A stretch of 49,732 bases of DNA from Rossellomorea vietnamensis (lineage in GTDB: Bacteria; Bacillota; Bacilli; Bacillales; Bacillaceae_B), in the NCBI RefSeq assembly GCF_001305855.1, contig NZ_LIXZ01000024.1, forward strand, positions 1 through 49,732, in the 5' to 3' direction. Positions within the stretch are counted from its first letter, which is position 1, and every line of letters starts with the position of its first letter. A program made the translations under genes and the position numbers. The notes beneath the pieces are model-generated. The model saw only the letters and a list, made by a program, of their open reading frames with translations. It was not told the DNA's origin and did no database searches. Of this stretch, positions 17,287 to 27,159 are shown in pieces.

Positions 17287-17733
17287 CTATTCTTCCGTTA
17301 CGTGTACCTTTAATGTTGCGGACACATCTGTATGCAGCTTCACAGGGACATTCGTGTAGCCAAGGGCACGGATGGCATCGTTCATTTCAATTTTACGTTT
17401 ATCGATTTTAATGTCATGTGCCTTTTTCAACGCGTCTGCGATTTGCTTGCTCGTGATGGAACCGAATAAACGCCCACCTTCACCGGACTTCGCTTTCATT
17501 TCGACAGTGATCTCTTCTAACGTCGCTTTTAATCTTTTTGCATCTTCCAGTTCTTCTTGAGCCACTTGCTCTTCTTTCTTCTTTTGACCCTCAAGTTGGC
17601 CAATATTTGCGTTCGTTGCTTCAACAGCCAGGCCCTTTTTTAATAAAAAGTTATGTGCATAGCCGTCTGCTACGTTTTTCACTTCGCCTTTTTTTCCTTT
17701 ACCTTTAACATCTTTTAAGAAAATGACTTTCAT
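17287..17733 (-). CDS. rplI: Ribosomal protein bL9
   Basis: 148 aa, the usual length. The N-terminal domain [21 protein letters not shown], a long connecting helix ([18 protein letters not shown]) and the C-terminal rRNA-binding domain are visible. The start overlaps the gdpP stop by 4 bp (ATGA), the usual Bacillus coupling. Confidence 0.98.
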   Translation of the reverse strand: MKVIFLKDVKGKGKKGEVKNVADGYAHNFLLKKGLAVEATNANIGQLEGQKKKEEQVAQEELEDAKRLKATLEEITVEMKAKSGEGGRLFGSITSKQIADALKKAHDIKIDKRKIEMNDAIRALGYTNVPVKLHTDVSATLKVHVTEE

Positions 17734-19703
17734 ATCTCTTTTCTCCCTTCAAAATAATCATTTAGTGCTTCTTTGAGCTGTTCTTCCGCTTCAAGGACCG
17801 ATACCTGCTTGATTTGAGTGGCGGCATTGGTTAAATGACCTCCACCGTTCAGGTTTTCCATGATGATCTGTACGTTGACGTCACCGAGCGAACGGGCACT
17901 GATACCGATTGTGTCAGGATCCCGCTTTGAGATGACGAAGGACGCAATGACCTCATCCATTGTCAGTAAAGTGTCTGCCGCCTGGGCAATGAGAACGGGA
18001 TCATAAATGACATCCTCTTCGGCTTTCGCAATGGCGACTCCTTCACGGAAGAATTTGACCGATTCGATTAATCGGGAACGCTTGATGTACGTTTCGACAT
18101 CCTCTTTGAGGAATTTTTGGACGAGTACCGTATCCGCACCTTGTGCCCGTAAATACGACGCCGCATCAAACGTTCTCGAGCCTGTCCGAAGCGTAAAGCT
18201 CTTCGTATCGACAATGATCCCTGCGAGGAGCGACGTCGCTTCAAGCATCGTGATCTTCTCATGCTTCGGCTGATATTCAAGCAGCTCTGTTACAAGCTCT
18301 GCCGTAGAGGAAGCGTATGGCTCCATATAGACAAGCAGTGGGTTTTTAATAAAATCTTCGCCACGTCGATGATGATCGATGACGACGACTTTATCCACCT
18401 TATTTAAAAGCTTTTCTTCAATGACCAGGGAAGGCTTATGGGTATCGACGACGACGAGCACCGTATCGTCCGTTGCCATCTCAAGTGCTTCCTCCGGTGT
18501 GATGAAGCGTGGGTGAAGATCGGAATTGGCTTTGATTTCCTTCATCAATCGTTTCACACCGTTGTCGATTTCATTAAAGTTCAAGACGACGTAGCCGTCA
18601 CGCTGATTCATCTGTGCCACTTTCCTGATTCCGATCGCCGCTCCAATCGCGTCCATATCGGGATGTTTGTGCCCCATGATGATGACCTTGTCACTCTCGA
18701 TCATGATTTCCTTCAAGGCATGGGAAATGACCCTTGCCCGGACCCGGGTGCGTTTTTCCATTGGGTTGGTTTTCCCGCCATAGAACTTGACCTTTCCATT
18801 GGTCTGTTTGATCGCGACCTGGTCACCGCCTCGTCCCAAAGCGAGGTCAAGGCTTGATTGGGCCAGAGTCCCGAGTTCAGGAAGGGAAGAGACCCCTGTC
18901 CCGACACCGATACTCAATGTGAGGGGGACATTTTGCTTCGAAGTCGTATCCCTTACATCATCGAGGATTCCGAACTTTTCTTTCTCCAGTACTTGAAGGA
19001 TCTTCTCATTTATGACGGCGATGAACCGTTCGGAAGACACCCTCTTCAAGAACACTCCGTACTCTTTCGCCCACTTATTCAGGATGGATGTCACAAGGCT
19101 GTTCAAACTGCTTCTCGTCTGATCATCCATGCCTTGGGTCAACTCATCATAGTTATCTAGAAAAATGATTCCAATATTCGTGCGTTCATCATGATATTGC
19201 TTTTCTATTTCTTTTTGCTCTGTGACATCAAAGAAGTAGAGTAGTTTTTCCTTGAGCTTCAATACGACATGGTACTTCCGTTCATTAATCGTCACAATTT
19301 CCGAATCGACTTCCTGTTTGATTAATGGAACAAGTGATTCAGCCACATCATAAAGGGACCTTCCTACGACTGTGTCTTCATTGAAACAAGAGGCTAGAAA
19401 AGGATTCGTCCATTCTATGTAATATTCATCATTGATCAGCATGATCCCAATGGGCATCTCCATTAACGCTTCTTCCCCTACACGCTTGACACGATAGGAT
19501 AAGGTGGAGATATATTCCTCTGTTTCTTCGTGTGACCTTCTTTCAAAATAGAAAGCGAGAAAGTACACGATTCCAAAGACAATCAACCCTATTAACGAAA
19601 TGATCCATTGGTAAAAGGAAACCGCTACTAACATAAGAGCTGTTAATATAGCTAGACCGTACAATGGGTAGCGGATCATTCGCTTATTAAAATAAGATGG
19701 CAT
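17730..19703 (-). CDS. gdpP: Cyclic-di-AMP phosphodiesterase GdpP
   Basis: 657-aa membrane enzyme that hydrolyses c-di-AMP to pApA and so affects K+ balance and cell-wall tolerance. Two membrane segments (about 11-52), a PAS-like domain (about 75-170) and a degenerate GGDEF domain in which SSERF replaces the active motif. Then a DHH domain with [20 protein letters not shown] and VVIDHHRRG, and a C-terminal DHHA1 domain with GGGHLTNAA. All metal ligands look intact. The gene lies between yybS and rplI as in B. subtilis. Confidence 0.97.
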   Translation of the reverse strand: MPSYFNKRMIRYPLYGLAILTALMLVAVSFYQWIISLIGLIVFGIVYFLAFYFERRSHEETEEYISTLSYRVKRVGEEALMEMPIGIMLINDEYYIEWTNPFLASCFNEDTVVGRSLYDVAESLVPLIKQEVDSEIVTINERKYHVVLKLKEKLLYFFDVTEQKEIEKQYHDERTNIGIIFLDNYDELTQGMDDQTRSSLNSLVTSILNKWAKEYGVFLKRVSSERFIAVINEKILQVLEKEKFGILDDVRDTTSKQNVPLTLSIGVGTGVSSLPELGTLAQSSLDLALGRGGDQVAIKQTNGKVKFYGGKTNPMEKRTRVRARVISHALKEIMIESDKVIIMGHKHPDMDAIGAAIGIRKVAQMNQRDGYVVLNFNEIDNGVKRLMKEIKANSDLHPRFITPEEALEMATDDTVLVVVDTHKPSLVIEEKLLNKVDKVVVIDHHRRGEDFIKNPLLVYMEPYASSTAELVTELLEYQPKHEKITMLEATSLLAGIIVDTKSFTLRTGSRTFDAASYLRAQGADTVLVQKFLKEDVETYIKRSRLIESVKFFREGVAIAKAEEDVIYDPVLIAQAADTLLTMDEVIASFVISKRDPDTIGISARSLGDVNVQIIMENLNGGGHLTNAATQIKQVSVLEAEEQLKEALNDYFEGRKEI

Positions 19704-19729
19704 GATTTCAGCTCCTGGATCTTAAATTT

Positions 19730-20653
19730 CTATGACTTGCGTTGCAGGCGTTGTCTTAGATCAAATCCTAAGTCAATTATACCTAAAATTCGCACGAGAT
19801 AAAGAAGAGGAATCGAAATGATTGTAATTAATACCAAAATCCCTTTGGACCATCCTTTCAGATGAGCAAAGAAATAAATGAAAGACAAGCCTTGCACCGC
19901 CATCAACGTCTGCAGTACATACAAAATATTAATCAGCGCCATATAAACGTATGTTCCTTTTTCCGGCTGAAGAATCATGGACAGCACAAGTGTGATCAAA
20001 TAATACCAAAGAATGCTCTTAGGGAGTTTCCATTCCCTGAATGGCCTGAATACCGGTACATCCCTCCCGAGACGCTTCATTATCGGGAAATTGATCAAAA
20101 TGAATAATAAAGCAAGTACCACCGCTATCCCTACAAACAAAGTAGGAATCAAGGTATGGATCAACTCGACGGAACTTTCCAGACTATCAACCAGCTTTTT
20201 ATCCGGTTGCTGTCCGAGCTTTTCAAAAAAAGAATAATAGGCAGCCTTCGATTCCTTCAGGCTGTCTTCAATCACATTCACGCCTAAAAAAAGAATCGAA
20301 ACAACATAACCGAGCACAATATTAATGACAAGTGTGAGACTCGCTGCCATAAACAACCTCATCTTATCCACTCTTGCCTTCACACACCAGCCAATGACCA
20401 CCCCGGTTGTAGCCACCATAAAGGCAACCGGCAATGCAAGCAGTCCTCCGAATAAGAAAGACAGACCGAGTGATCCGATCAATACTAAGATCGAATTCCA
20501 TAACGAATACTTGGAACTGAATAAAATTAGAGGGAGGGGCAACACAAAAAATGCCAGGGTCCCAATAAGCGGAACATATAAACTCAATAACATTAGCACA
20601 GTAAAGATGGCGAGCATAAGCGCACCTTCAGTCAACACACGGGGATTCCTCAC
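19730..20653 (-). CDS. yybS: YybS, DUF2232 membrane protein
   Basis: 307 aa with about eight membrane segments; DUF2232 family of unknown function, regularly found directly before gdpP. GTG start with AAGGAG 8 nt upstream. Upstream at 20701-20706 the minus strand shows TGATATGAT, an extended -10 with no clear -35, a possible promoter for yybS-gdpP-rplI. Confidence 0.88.
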   Translation of the reverse strand: MRNPRVLTEGALMLAIFTVLMLLSLYVPLIGTLAFFVLPLPLILFSSKYSLWNSILVLIGSLGLSFLFGGLLALPVAFMVATTGVVIGWCVKARVDKMRLFMAASLTLVINIVLGYVVSILFLGVNVIEDSLKESKAAYYSFFEKLGQQPDKKLVDSLESSVELIHTLIPTLFVGIAVVLALLFILINFPIMKRLGRDVPVFRPFREWKLPKSILWYYLITLVLSMILQPEKGTYVYMALINILYVLQTLMAVQGLSFIYFFAHLKGWSKGILVLITIISIPLLYLVRILGIIDLGFDLRQRLQRKS

Positions 20654-20742
20654 TCAAAACGCTCCTTACAATAAAATAAACAACAACATGCAATAGCACT
20701 ATCATATCAATTTTAGAGATAGATTTCATCTTAATGACTCAC

Positions 20743-20866
20743 ACAAAAAAAGAAGGCGGTCCTTCAACATGCAACTCTTCTTCATCTACTCTAGTATGCA
20801 CTCACTCTAAAAAGGAGTATACGTAGGAGATAAAGAATGGCAATGTGTCAGGACCACCCTACTATC
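20743..20866 (-). terminator. Large-loop terminator or structured 3' region after the MCP gene
   Basis: On the minus strand GGTGGTCCT (20850-20858) pairs with AGGACCGCC (20755-20763; one G-U) and is followed by TTCTTTTTTTGT. The loop is 86 nt, far longer than normal, and can itself fold (GTAT-ACTC with GAGT...ATAC). The G-U pair forms only in the minus-strand transcript. Confidence 0.5.
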
Positions 20867-20871
20867 GCAGA

Positions 20872-22932
20872 TTATGAAATTTTAAACCTTTCAATGGAGG
20901 ACTGAAGCTCGCCGCTTAAGTCCGTCAGACGCTCCGCTGCTTCTGTAACGGATTGTACGGCCCTTACCTGCTCCTCTGTCGAAGCACTCATTTCCTCGCA
21001 GGAAGCCGCTGTCTCTTCGGCTGTCGCGGCCATCATTTGAATCACATTGACCACTTCATCCTTTTCGAGATTGATTTGACCCACTTCGTTATACATATTC
21101 TCAATTTCATGCTGCATGGATTTCATTAATTGAGAGGTTTCGTCGAATACATGATGGGTTTTTTGAATCACATCATTCTGTACCTCGAATGTTTCTTTCG
21201 TCTTAACCATTTCGTCCACTGCCTGATGAGAGCCCTGTTGGATCTCAACTATCGTGCGCTTTACTTCTTCCGTTGCTTTCACGGATTGATCTGCAAGCTT
21301 GCGGACCTCTTCGGCTACCACTGCGAATCCTTTACCGTGCTCACCGGCTCTTGCCGCTTCAATGCTTGCATTGAGGGCCAGGAGATTCGTTTGAGACGAA
21401 ATTTCCGTGATTGTTCCCATGACTGATTCAATCGTCTTCACTTTCGCTTCCAGGCTAAGGATGACTTTTTCCATGGAAGTGATGTATTCACTGGAAGAGT
21501 GGTAGGCATTTTCCAATTCTTTCACCTGATTCAATCCGGACTGGTTCATGACATCCGCTTTCCCTGCAAGTTCAGACATGGCTTTGGATTTTGCATAAAC
21601 CCCATCAATTCTCGTTCCCAATTGCTCTGTTTGGAGCTGGGCACGATCAGAGTCAGCCGCTGACTGGGAAGCTCCCGTGGCGATTTCCGTTACAGCCCTT
21701 GACATTTCCTCACTCGACGCATTTGTTTCCTCAGAAACCGCACTTAACCCTTCGGCAGATTCCCGAACATTATAAATTGATTCCTGAACGACTTTTATCG
21801 TATCTTTCATATTCACGATCATTTTATTTAGATCTGCAGCCAGTAGGCCCGTTTCATCTTTTTTGTTAATTCCAGATTGAATCGATAAATCGCCGGCCGA
21901 AACGTCGGTTACCGTTTTTTGCAGTTCTTTAATCGGTTTTGTCATCATATTGGCTACAATGACAACCAGTACCAGCATGATGACCAGTGTAATCAAAGCC
22001 GTAATCAGAAGTAAGCGTTCAATGTCTTTCGAGGATTGAATGAGATCCTCCATGTTATAAGCCGATCCCACTTTCCAATTCGTCTTTGGAACTGTACTGT
22101 ACACTAATACTTTCTTATCGCCTTCCAGCTCATATCGGATGGTGTCCGATTCTTTTTCTGATTTCAGCATCTTGCTGATGAAAGGCAATGTCGAAAGATT
22201 CTCCCCACGCTTGGTAGGGTGGACGATGGCCGTGCCGTCAAGTCCGATTAAAAACGGGTAGCCGTTATATCCTATTTCCATTTTGGAGACCCTGTCGGTC
22301 AGTTTGGATAAATTGATATCCACACCCAGTACACCGACTACTTTATTTTCTGATACAATCGCCCTTGAAGCCGTTATGATGTATTCCTCCGTTGCCGTAT
22401 CGACATAAGGTTCGCTCCATACGACTCCGGCTTTTGCTTCAGCAGCAGATTTATACCATTCTCTGCTCGTCGGATCAAAATCACTCGGCAGGGAGACGGA
22501 AGGGACGATCTTCAGTTTCTTATTCGGAGATGCAAAGTAGATCGAAGTAGCTTCCTCGTACAAACCAAGATAATTATCAAAATCCGACTGGATATTCGCA
22601 TATAACTCCGTATTATCTGCTCCCGTTTCTGATTGCATTTGTGCCTTTGCATAGTTTTTCAGTGAGTTGGAAACAGAGTATTGATCAATACTCTTTTCAT
22701 ATTGTCCCAGAAATAGCTGTACGGAATTATTGAGCTCTCCCACAATCCCTTGAGTCTGACTAATGACTTCATCCTCCGTTTTCATTCTCGTCTGCCAGCT
22801 CGTAATAGAGATGATGACAGCCAAGGAAACCATAAATAAGATAGAAATGATGACAATAAGCTTCATTCTGATGGATGATAAAATAAAGCCCATCTTACGT
22901 TCCGACTTAATTTTGTTTCTCTTTTTTTTCAA
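20872..22932 (-). CDS. Methyl-accepting chemotaxis protein
   Basis: 686-aa chemoreceptor. Membrane segment about 22-42, extracytoplasmic double-Cache ligand-binding domain with the PDC motif [19 protein letters not shown], second membrane segment about 305-328, HAMP domain, then the long coiled-coil signalling domain with the hairpin tip [22 protein letters not shown] and conserved [13 protein letters not shown]. The ligand cannot be predicted. The frame is open to ATG 22962, but TTG 22932 has AAAGGGGGA 6 nt upstream and gives a normal basic start (MKKKRNK). ATG 22962 lies only about 12 nt from the predicted SigD transcript start. Confidence 0.92.
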   Translation of the reverse strand: MKKKRNKIKSERKMGFILSSIRMKLIVIISILFMVSLAVIISITSWQTRMKTEDEVISQTQGIVGELNNSVQLFLGQYEKSIDQYSVSNSLKNYAKAQMQSETGADNTELYANIQSDFDNYLGLYEEATSIYFASPNKKLKIVPSVSLPSDFDPTSREWYKSAAEAKAGVVWSEPYVDTATEEYIITASRAIVSENKVVGVLGVDINLSKLTDRVSKMEIGYNGYPFLIGLDGTAIVHPTKRGENLSTLPFISKMLKSEKESDTIRYELEGDKKVLVYSTVPKTNWKVGSAYNMEDLIQSSKDIERLLLITALITLVIMLVLVVIVANMMTKPIKELQKTVTDVSAGDLSIQSGINKKDETGLLAADLNKMIVNMKDTIKVVQESIYNVRESAEGLSAVSEETNASSEEMSRAVTEIATGASQSAADSDRAQLQTEQLGTRIDGVYAKSKAMSELAGKADVMNQSGLNQVKELENAYHSSSEYITSMEKVILSLEAKVKTIESVMGTITEISSQTNLLALNASIEAARAGEHGKGFAVVAEEVRKLADQSVKATEEVKRTIVEIQQGSHQAVDEMVKTKETFEVQNDVIQKTHHVFDETSQLMKSMQHEIENMYNEVGQINLEKDEVVNVIQMMAATAEETAASCEEMSASTEEQVRAVQSVTEAAERLTDLSGELQSSIERFKIS

Positions 22933-22980
22933 CGAAATTCCCCCTTTTACCACAAAAAGCATCTATGTATACACCCTTAA

Positions 22981-23007
22981 TCATCGACATTTTTCTGCAA
23001 TTCTTTA
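22981..23007 (-). promoter_or_regulatory. SigD-type promoter of the MCP gene
   Basis: On the minus strand TAAA (23004-23007), 15 nt, then GTCGATGA (22981-22988). The SigD consensus is TAAA-N15-GCCGATAT. The -35 and the spacing are exact and the -10 is 5/8. Chemoreceptor genes are typical SigD targets. Confidence 0.6.
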
Positions 23008-23040
23008 TAGCCGGGGGAAAAACCGTAAGTTATTAGACAT

Positions 23041-23075
23041 AAAAAAGCAGCAGAGACAAGTCTCTGCTGCTTTTA
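23041..23075 (-). terminator. Terminator of rpsF-ssb-rpsR
   Basis: AAAAGCAGCAGAGAC and GTCTCTGCTGCTTTT form a near-perfect hairpin with a 2-nt loop, followed by T6 on the minus strand, 11 bp after the rpsR stop. Confidence 0.92.
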
Positions 23076-23086
23076 AGTCGATGATA

Positions 23087-23335
<249 letters not shown>

Positions 23336-23364
23336 CTATCTTGTTTGGATTCGTTATCGTTCGT

Positions 23365-23880
23365 TTAGAATGGCAGATCATCATCGGAAATGTCGATCGG
23401 CTGACCGTCATTTGCAAATGGATCCTCATCTACACGTGTATAGTTGTTGTTGTTATTGTTGTTGCGTTGTTGATTCTGATTCTGACTATACGGATTTCCT
23501 TGGTCACGCTGACCTCCACCCGAATAGCCCGGACTTCCTCCACGATCGCCTTGATTCGCACTACGCGGTTCTAAGAACTGAACGCTTTCTGCTACAACTT
23601 CCGTCATAAACACACGGCGTCCATCCTGTCCTTCGAAATTACGTGTTTGAATGCGACCGTCAACGCCAGCTAAGCTGCCTTTTTTAAGAAAGTTTGCTAC
23701 ATTCTCTGCAGGGCGACGCCATACAACACAGTTAATAAAATCTGCTTCCCGCTCTCCTGATTGGTTCGTAAAACTACGATTGACAGCCAGTGTAAACGAG
23801 GCAACAGCCACTCCACTTGGAGTATATTTTAATTCAGGGTCTTTGGTTAAACGCCCTACTAATACAACTCGGTTCATCAT
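23365..23880 (-). CDS. ssb: Single-stranded DNA-binding protein
   Basis: 171 aa. OB-fold domain (about 1-105) beginning [19 protein letters not shown], a Gly/Gln/Asn-rich linker with a run of seven Asn, and the acidic tip DISDDDLPF that recruits replication and repair partners. The frame runs 12 codons further upstream. ATG 23880 has AAGGGG 9 nt before it and matches the SsbA start. A parS site lies in the gap to rpsF. Confidence 0.98.
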   Translation of the reverse strand: MMNRVVLVGRLTKDPELKYTPSGVAVASFTLAVNRSFTNQSGEREADFINCVVWRRPAENVANFLKKGSLAGVDGRIQTRNFEGQDGRRVFMTEVVAESVQFLEPRSANQGDRGGSPGYSGGGQRDQGNPYSQNQNQQRNNNNNNNYTRVDEDPFANDGQPIDISDDDLPF

Positions 23881-23908
23881 CAGAATCAACCCCTTCCTTC
23901 TAGTTTCC

Positions 23909-23924
23909 TGTTTCACGTGAAACA
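23909..23924. other. parS site between rpsF and ssb
   Basis: TGTTTCACGTGAAACA, identical to the site in walK and a perfect palindrome, placed in the 79-bp gap between the rpsF stop and the ssb start. Spo0J/ParB loading site. Confidence 0.93.
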
Positions 23925-23959
23925 GATGATAGAAGTGTATATCTTAAAAAACGTACGGA

Positions 23960-24247
23960 TTATTCTTCTTCTTTAACAACGATATGACGGATAATATCAT
24001 CGCTGATTTTAGCTAAACGATCGAATTCGTTAACTGCATCAGAAGTAGCGCTCATCTTAACTAGTTGATAGAAACCATCACGAAAATCGTTGATTTCATA
24101 CGCTAAACGACGTTTACCCCAATCTTTTGACTCGATGATTTCCGCGCCGTTAGTTGTTAAAACGTTATCGAAACGCTCAACTACTGCTTTCTTTGACTCG
24201 TCGTCAATGTTTGGGCGGACAATGTACATAACTTCGTACTTTCTCAT
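23960..24247 (-). CDS. rpsF: Ribosomal protein bS6
   Basis: 95 aa, standard length. [17 protein letters not shown], the central [18 protein letters not shown] and an acidic end. The open frame extends 25 codons upstream into the leader. ATG 24247 has GAGGAGGTG before it. In Bacillus the S6:S18 complex binds the rpsF leader. A hairpin TTCTTT/AAAGAA followed by GGACCGCATAG near 24265-24295 could belong to such a leader, but I could not fit the whole motif. Confidence 0.98.
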   Translation of the reverse strand: MRKYEVMYIVRPNIDDESKKAVVERFDNVLTTNGAEIIESKDWGKRRLAYEINDFRDGFYQLVKMSATSDAVNEFDRLAKISDDIIRHIVVKEEE

Positions 24248-24330
24248 CTGAATGTCACCTCCTCGTGGTCTATGCGGTCCTTTCTTTATGAAAGAACAAG
24301 GAGCAATGCGTTCATTACTCACGAAATAAA

Positions 24331-24359
24331 ATTATAGCATAAGATATCTATTATTGCAA
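24331..24359 (-). promoter_or_regulatory. SigA promoter of rpsF-ssb-rpsR
   Basis: On the minus strand TTGCAA (24354-24359), exactly 17 nt, and a perfect TATAAT (24331-24336). It leaves a leader of about 77 nt before rpsF, room for autoregulatory structure. Confidence 0.85.
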
Positions 24360-24367
24360 TATGACGT

Positions 24368-24404
24368 AAAAAAAAGACTAGAATCGGGACTCTAGTCTTT
24401 TTTA
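24368..24404 (-). terminator. Terminator after ychF
   Basis: AAAAAGACTAGA and TCTAGTCTTTTT form a perfect stem with an 8-nt loop and T-run on the minus strand, 8 bp beyond the ychF stop and 9 bp before the rpsF -35. Confidence 0.9.
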
Positions 24405-24411
24405 TTAAAAC

Positions 24412-25512
24412 TTACACGTTAAAGCGGAAGTGAATGATGTCCCCGTCTTTTACGAGGTATTCTTTACCTTCGAGGCGGACTTTTCCTGCTTCGCGGGCTG
24501 CACCCATTGTTCCGGCCGCGACCAGGTCTTCATAGGATACGGTTTCGGCACGGATGAATCCTCTTTCGAAGTCGGTGTGGATGACTCCGGCGCATTGAGG
24601 GGCCTTCATTCCTTCGCGGAACGTCCAGGCACGGACCTCTTGGACACCGGCCGTGAAATAGGTAGCCAGTCCCAATAGGGAGTAGGTAGCACGGATCAGC
24701 TGATCAAGGCCTGATTCTTCAATGCCTAATTCCTGCAGGAACATCGCCTTTTCTTCATCGTCAAGCTCGGCAATTTCAGATTCAATCTTCGCGCAGACAA
24801 CGATCACTTCTGCATTGTCGTCCTTCGCAAATTCACGTACTTTCTGAACATACTCGTTGTCAGAAGGATCCGCAATTTCATCTTCACTTACGTTTGCCAC
24901 ATATAATACGGGCTTTGACGTCAGAAGGTGAAGCTGTTTCACAAGTTTCATCTGCTCATCGGAGAATTCCACTGTACGGGCTGGCTGCTCTGCTTCCAAC
25001 GCTTCTTTGATTTTCACAAGGATATCATGCTCAAATACTGCTTCTTTATCTTTTTGCTTCGCCATTTTCTGAACTCTTGCAAGACGCTTATCGACAGTTT
25101 CAAGGTCTGCCAGGATCAATTCCAGGTTGATGACTTCAATGTCTGCAATCGGATCTACTTTACCGGATACGTGTGTGATATTATCATCCGCGAAACAACG
25201 GACAACCTGACAGATCGCGTCCACTTGACGGATGTGGGATAAGAACTTATTCCCCAATCCTTCCCCTTTACTTGCCCCTTTTACAATTCCGGCAATATCC
25301 GTGAATTCAAAGGCTGTGGGAACGGTCTTCTTCGGGTCCACGAGTTCTGTTAATTTATCCAGACGGTGATCCGGAACCTCTACGATTCCCACGTTCGGAT
25401 CAATGGTACAGAAAGGGTAGTTCGCAGACTCTGCACCTGCTTTTGTAATTGCGTTGAATAAAGTGGATTTACCAACGTTAGGTAGTCCAACAATACCAGC
25501 TGTTAATGCCAT
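24412..25512 (-). CDS. ychF: YchF/OLA1-type ribosome-associated NTPase
   Basis: 366-aa Obg-related P-loop protein (YyaF in B. subtilis) that prefers ATP over GTP. G1 GLPNVGKSTLFNAIT, G3 DIAGIVKGAS, the altered G4 NVSE typical of the ATP-preferring branch, and a C-terminal TGS domain ending LVKDGDIIHFRFNV. ATG 25512 has GAGGAGTG upstream. The three extra upstream codons have no RBS. Confidence 0.97.
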   Translation of the reverse strand: MALTAGIVGLPNVGKSTLFNAITKAGAESANYPFCTIDPNVGIVEVPDHRLDKLTELVDPKKTVPTAFEFTDIAGIVKGASKGEGLGNKFLSHIRQVDAICQVVRCFADDNITHVSGKVDPIADIEVINLELILADLETVDKRLARVQKMAKQKDKEAVFEHDILVKIKEALEAEQPARTVEFSDEQMKLVKQLHLLTSKPVLYVANVSEDEIADPSDNEYVQKVREFAKDDNAEVIVVCAKIESEIAELDDEEKAMFLQELGIEESGLDQLIRATYSLLGLATYFTAGVQEVRAWTFREGMKAPQCAGVIHTDFERGFIRAETVSYEDLVAAGTMGAAREAGKVRLEGKEYLVKDGDIIHFRFNV

Positions 25513-25593
25513 TTCAGTCACTCCTCATCCATATTCTTATCTATTAAAAATCCTGTAAGATCAAAAAATAAGTAAACGGTCGAACCTTTCACA

Positions 25594-25622
25594 ATTATAG
25601 AGATAATAGCGGGAAAAGACAA
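25594..25622 (-). promoter_or_regulatory. SigA promoter of ychF
   Basis: On the minus strand TTGTCT (25617-25622), 17 nt, and a perfect TATAAT (25594-25599). It begins 40 bp after the terminator of the preceding unit. Confidence 0.8.
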
Positions 25623-25660
25623 GTGAAGCTTCCGGCGTCCGGGAGGAAAACATTCCTATA

Positions 25661-25699
25661 GAAAAAAGCACCCACTCGTATGAGAACGACTGGATGCTC
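25661..25699 (-). terminator. Terminator after the mscS-DUF951 pair
   Basis: On the minus strand AGCATCCAGTCGT pairs with ACGAGTGGGTGCT (12 of 13 positions) around a 6-nt loop, followed by six T. Confidence 0.88.
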
Positions 25700-25764
25700 T
25701 GGATGACAATCATCTGAACATAAGATGGATTAGGTCAAAAGAATTATGGGTAAAAAAAGAATAC

Positions 25765-25965
25765 TTATTCTTCTTCACCGCTTGAGATGACTTTTTTCAT
25801 TTTTTTTGCAAAGTCTTTTCTGGGGATCATGACACTGTGACCGCACCCGACACACTTGATGCGAATATCCATCCCCATTCGGATCACTTTCCAGCGGTTT
25901 GTCCCACATGGATGAGGCTTCTTCATTTCTACAATATCATTTAATGTGAACGTCTTTGGCTCCAC
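25765..25965 (-). CDS. yyzM: DUF951 protein YyzM
   Basis: 66 aa. DUF951 family, beginning FTLNDIVEMKKPHPCGTNRW with two Cys pairs overall (HPCG and IKCVGCGH), suggestive of a small zinc-binding or nucleic-acid-binding fold; function unknown. GTG start with GAGGAG upstream, 13 bp after the MscS gene. The place upstream of ychF is as in B. subtilis. Confidence 0.92.
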   Translation of the reverse strand: MEPKTFTLNDIVEMKKPHPCGTNRWKVIRMGMDIRIKCVGCGHSVMIPRKDFAKKMKKVISSGEEE

Positions 25966-25978
25966 TGGTTACTCCTCC

Positions 25979-26908
25979 TCATTCGCTTTCAAGTCTTCTT
26001 TGTTTCTCTTCACGGGGGTGAAGCTCTTCTTCATCTTTACGTGAATACATCACCATACGAGGGAATGGAATTTCAATACCATGCGAATCCAGGCAAAGTT
26101 TCACTTCTTTCCTGATCATCCTGGCCATATACCAGTGCCTCATGGGAACTGTTTCAGCAACGATCCGGATGACGACATCTGAAGCGCCAAGGGTTTGAAC
26201 CCCTAACAGTTCAGGGGGATTCACAAGATCTTCGTACTTTTGTGGTAAAGAGAGGAGAAGTTCCTGCATCACTTTCTCGGCTTCTTCTATGTTTTCTTCA
26301 TACGCAATACTGACATCCACAACGGCAATACTGTTATGAATGGAGAAGTTCGTCACTTCCGTAATATTCCCATTGGGGAAAATATGCAATTCCCCGGTCC
26401 AGCTCTTGATTTTTGTGGTACGAAGGCCGATTTCTTCAACGGTTCCCTCTGCAGAACCGATGCGCACATAATCACCTACGGAAAATTGATCCTCGAAGAT
26501 AATAAAGAAACCGGTGATGATATCACGAACCAGATTCTGTGCCCCGAAACCAACCGCAAGACCGACGATCCCGGCACCGGCGATGAGCCCTTTCACGTCG
26601 ATGTCAAGCGTCGATAAAATGGTCATCAGACTGATGAAATAAATCACATAGGTCAAGACGTTCTCTAATAGCTTGGATAACGTAGCTTCCCGTCGTTCAG
26701 TGAACTTAAGAGGGGAACGGGAACGTACTTTGAATACGTTTCGTATGGCCGACCTCCCCAGCCTGAGAGCAATGTAGGTAATGACCATAATAGCAACAAT
26801 CTTCAAAACACCTGTTCCAAGGGACATCCACATTTCATTATCTATCAGTTTCTCAGCAGTTTTATCAATAGTGTCATCTATCTTAGCTTTGGTATCATTC
26901 GCACTCAT
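25979..26908 (-). CDS. Small-conductance mechanosensitive channel (MscS family)
   Basis: 309 aa. Three membrane segments (about 25-45, 75-95, 100-120), the pore-lining helix ending GLAVGFGAQNLVRDIITGFFI, then the beta domain with DQFSVGDYVRIG and FPNGNITEVTNFS. It opens under membrane tension to release solutes. The frame has nine more codons upstream, but ATG 26908 carries GGAGG 9 nt before it. It shares a unit with the DUF951 gene. Confidence 0.95.
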   Translation of the reverse strand: MSANDTKAKIDDTIDKTAEKLIDNEMWMSLGTGVLKIVAIMVITYIALRLGRSAIRNVFKVRSRSPLKFTERREATLSKLLENVLTYVIYFISLMTILSTLDIDVKGLIAGAGIVGLAVGFGAQNLVRDIITGFFIIFEDQFSVGDYVRIGSAEGTVEEIGLRTTKIKSWTGELHIFPNGNITEVTNFSIHNSIAVVDVSIAYEENIEEAEKVMQELLLSLPQKYEDLVNPPELLGVQTLGASDVVIRIVAETVPMRHWYMARMIRKEVKLCLDSHGIEIPFPRMVMYSRKDEEELHPREEKQRRLESE

Positions 26909-27045
26909 ATAATCGAACCTCCACTTATCATTCAATAAGAAGTATTCCTTATTTTATCAACTTTCCCTCTCCTTGTGTAGATATAACCTCATAATAGATA
27001 GATTGTAGGAAAATTTTTATTTTATGAAAAATCGGGCCATCTTAT

Positions 27046-27075
27046 GTATGAAAAAAAGAATTCGTCCGTATACTG
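27046..27075 (+). promoter_or_regulatory. Possible forespore (SigF/SigG) promoter of yyaC
   Basis: GTATG (27046-27050), 18 nt, TATACTG (27069-27075). This resembles the SigG/SigF -35 GHATR and a CATWHTA-like -10, with mismatches. yyaC is a forespore gene in B. subtilis. Weak match. Confidence 0.35.
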
Positions 27076-27159
27076 ATAGTACTTAAAATTCTGACTGTGA
27101 TTTAAGGGGGGCGGCGGGCGTTAGGTCACCTCTTACACACACCCAAAGGAGTGGAAGCG

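Noticed and set aside
20837..20905. 22-codon ORF on the plus strand with a GGAG 9 nt upstream
   Set aside because: It overlaps the 3' end of the chemoreceptor gene in antisense, has no promoter and no conserved feature.
24248..24330. S6:S18-binding leader motif in the rpsF 5' UTR
   Set aside because: A hairpin and a CCG are present, but the full conserved internal-loop structure could not be fitted by eye, so it is not listed as its own feature.
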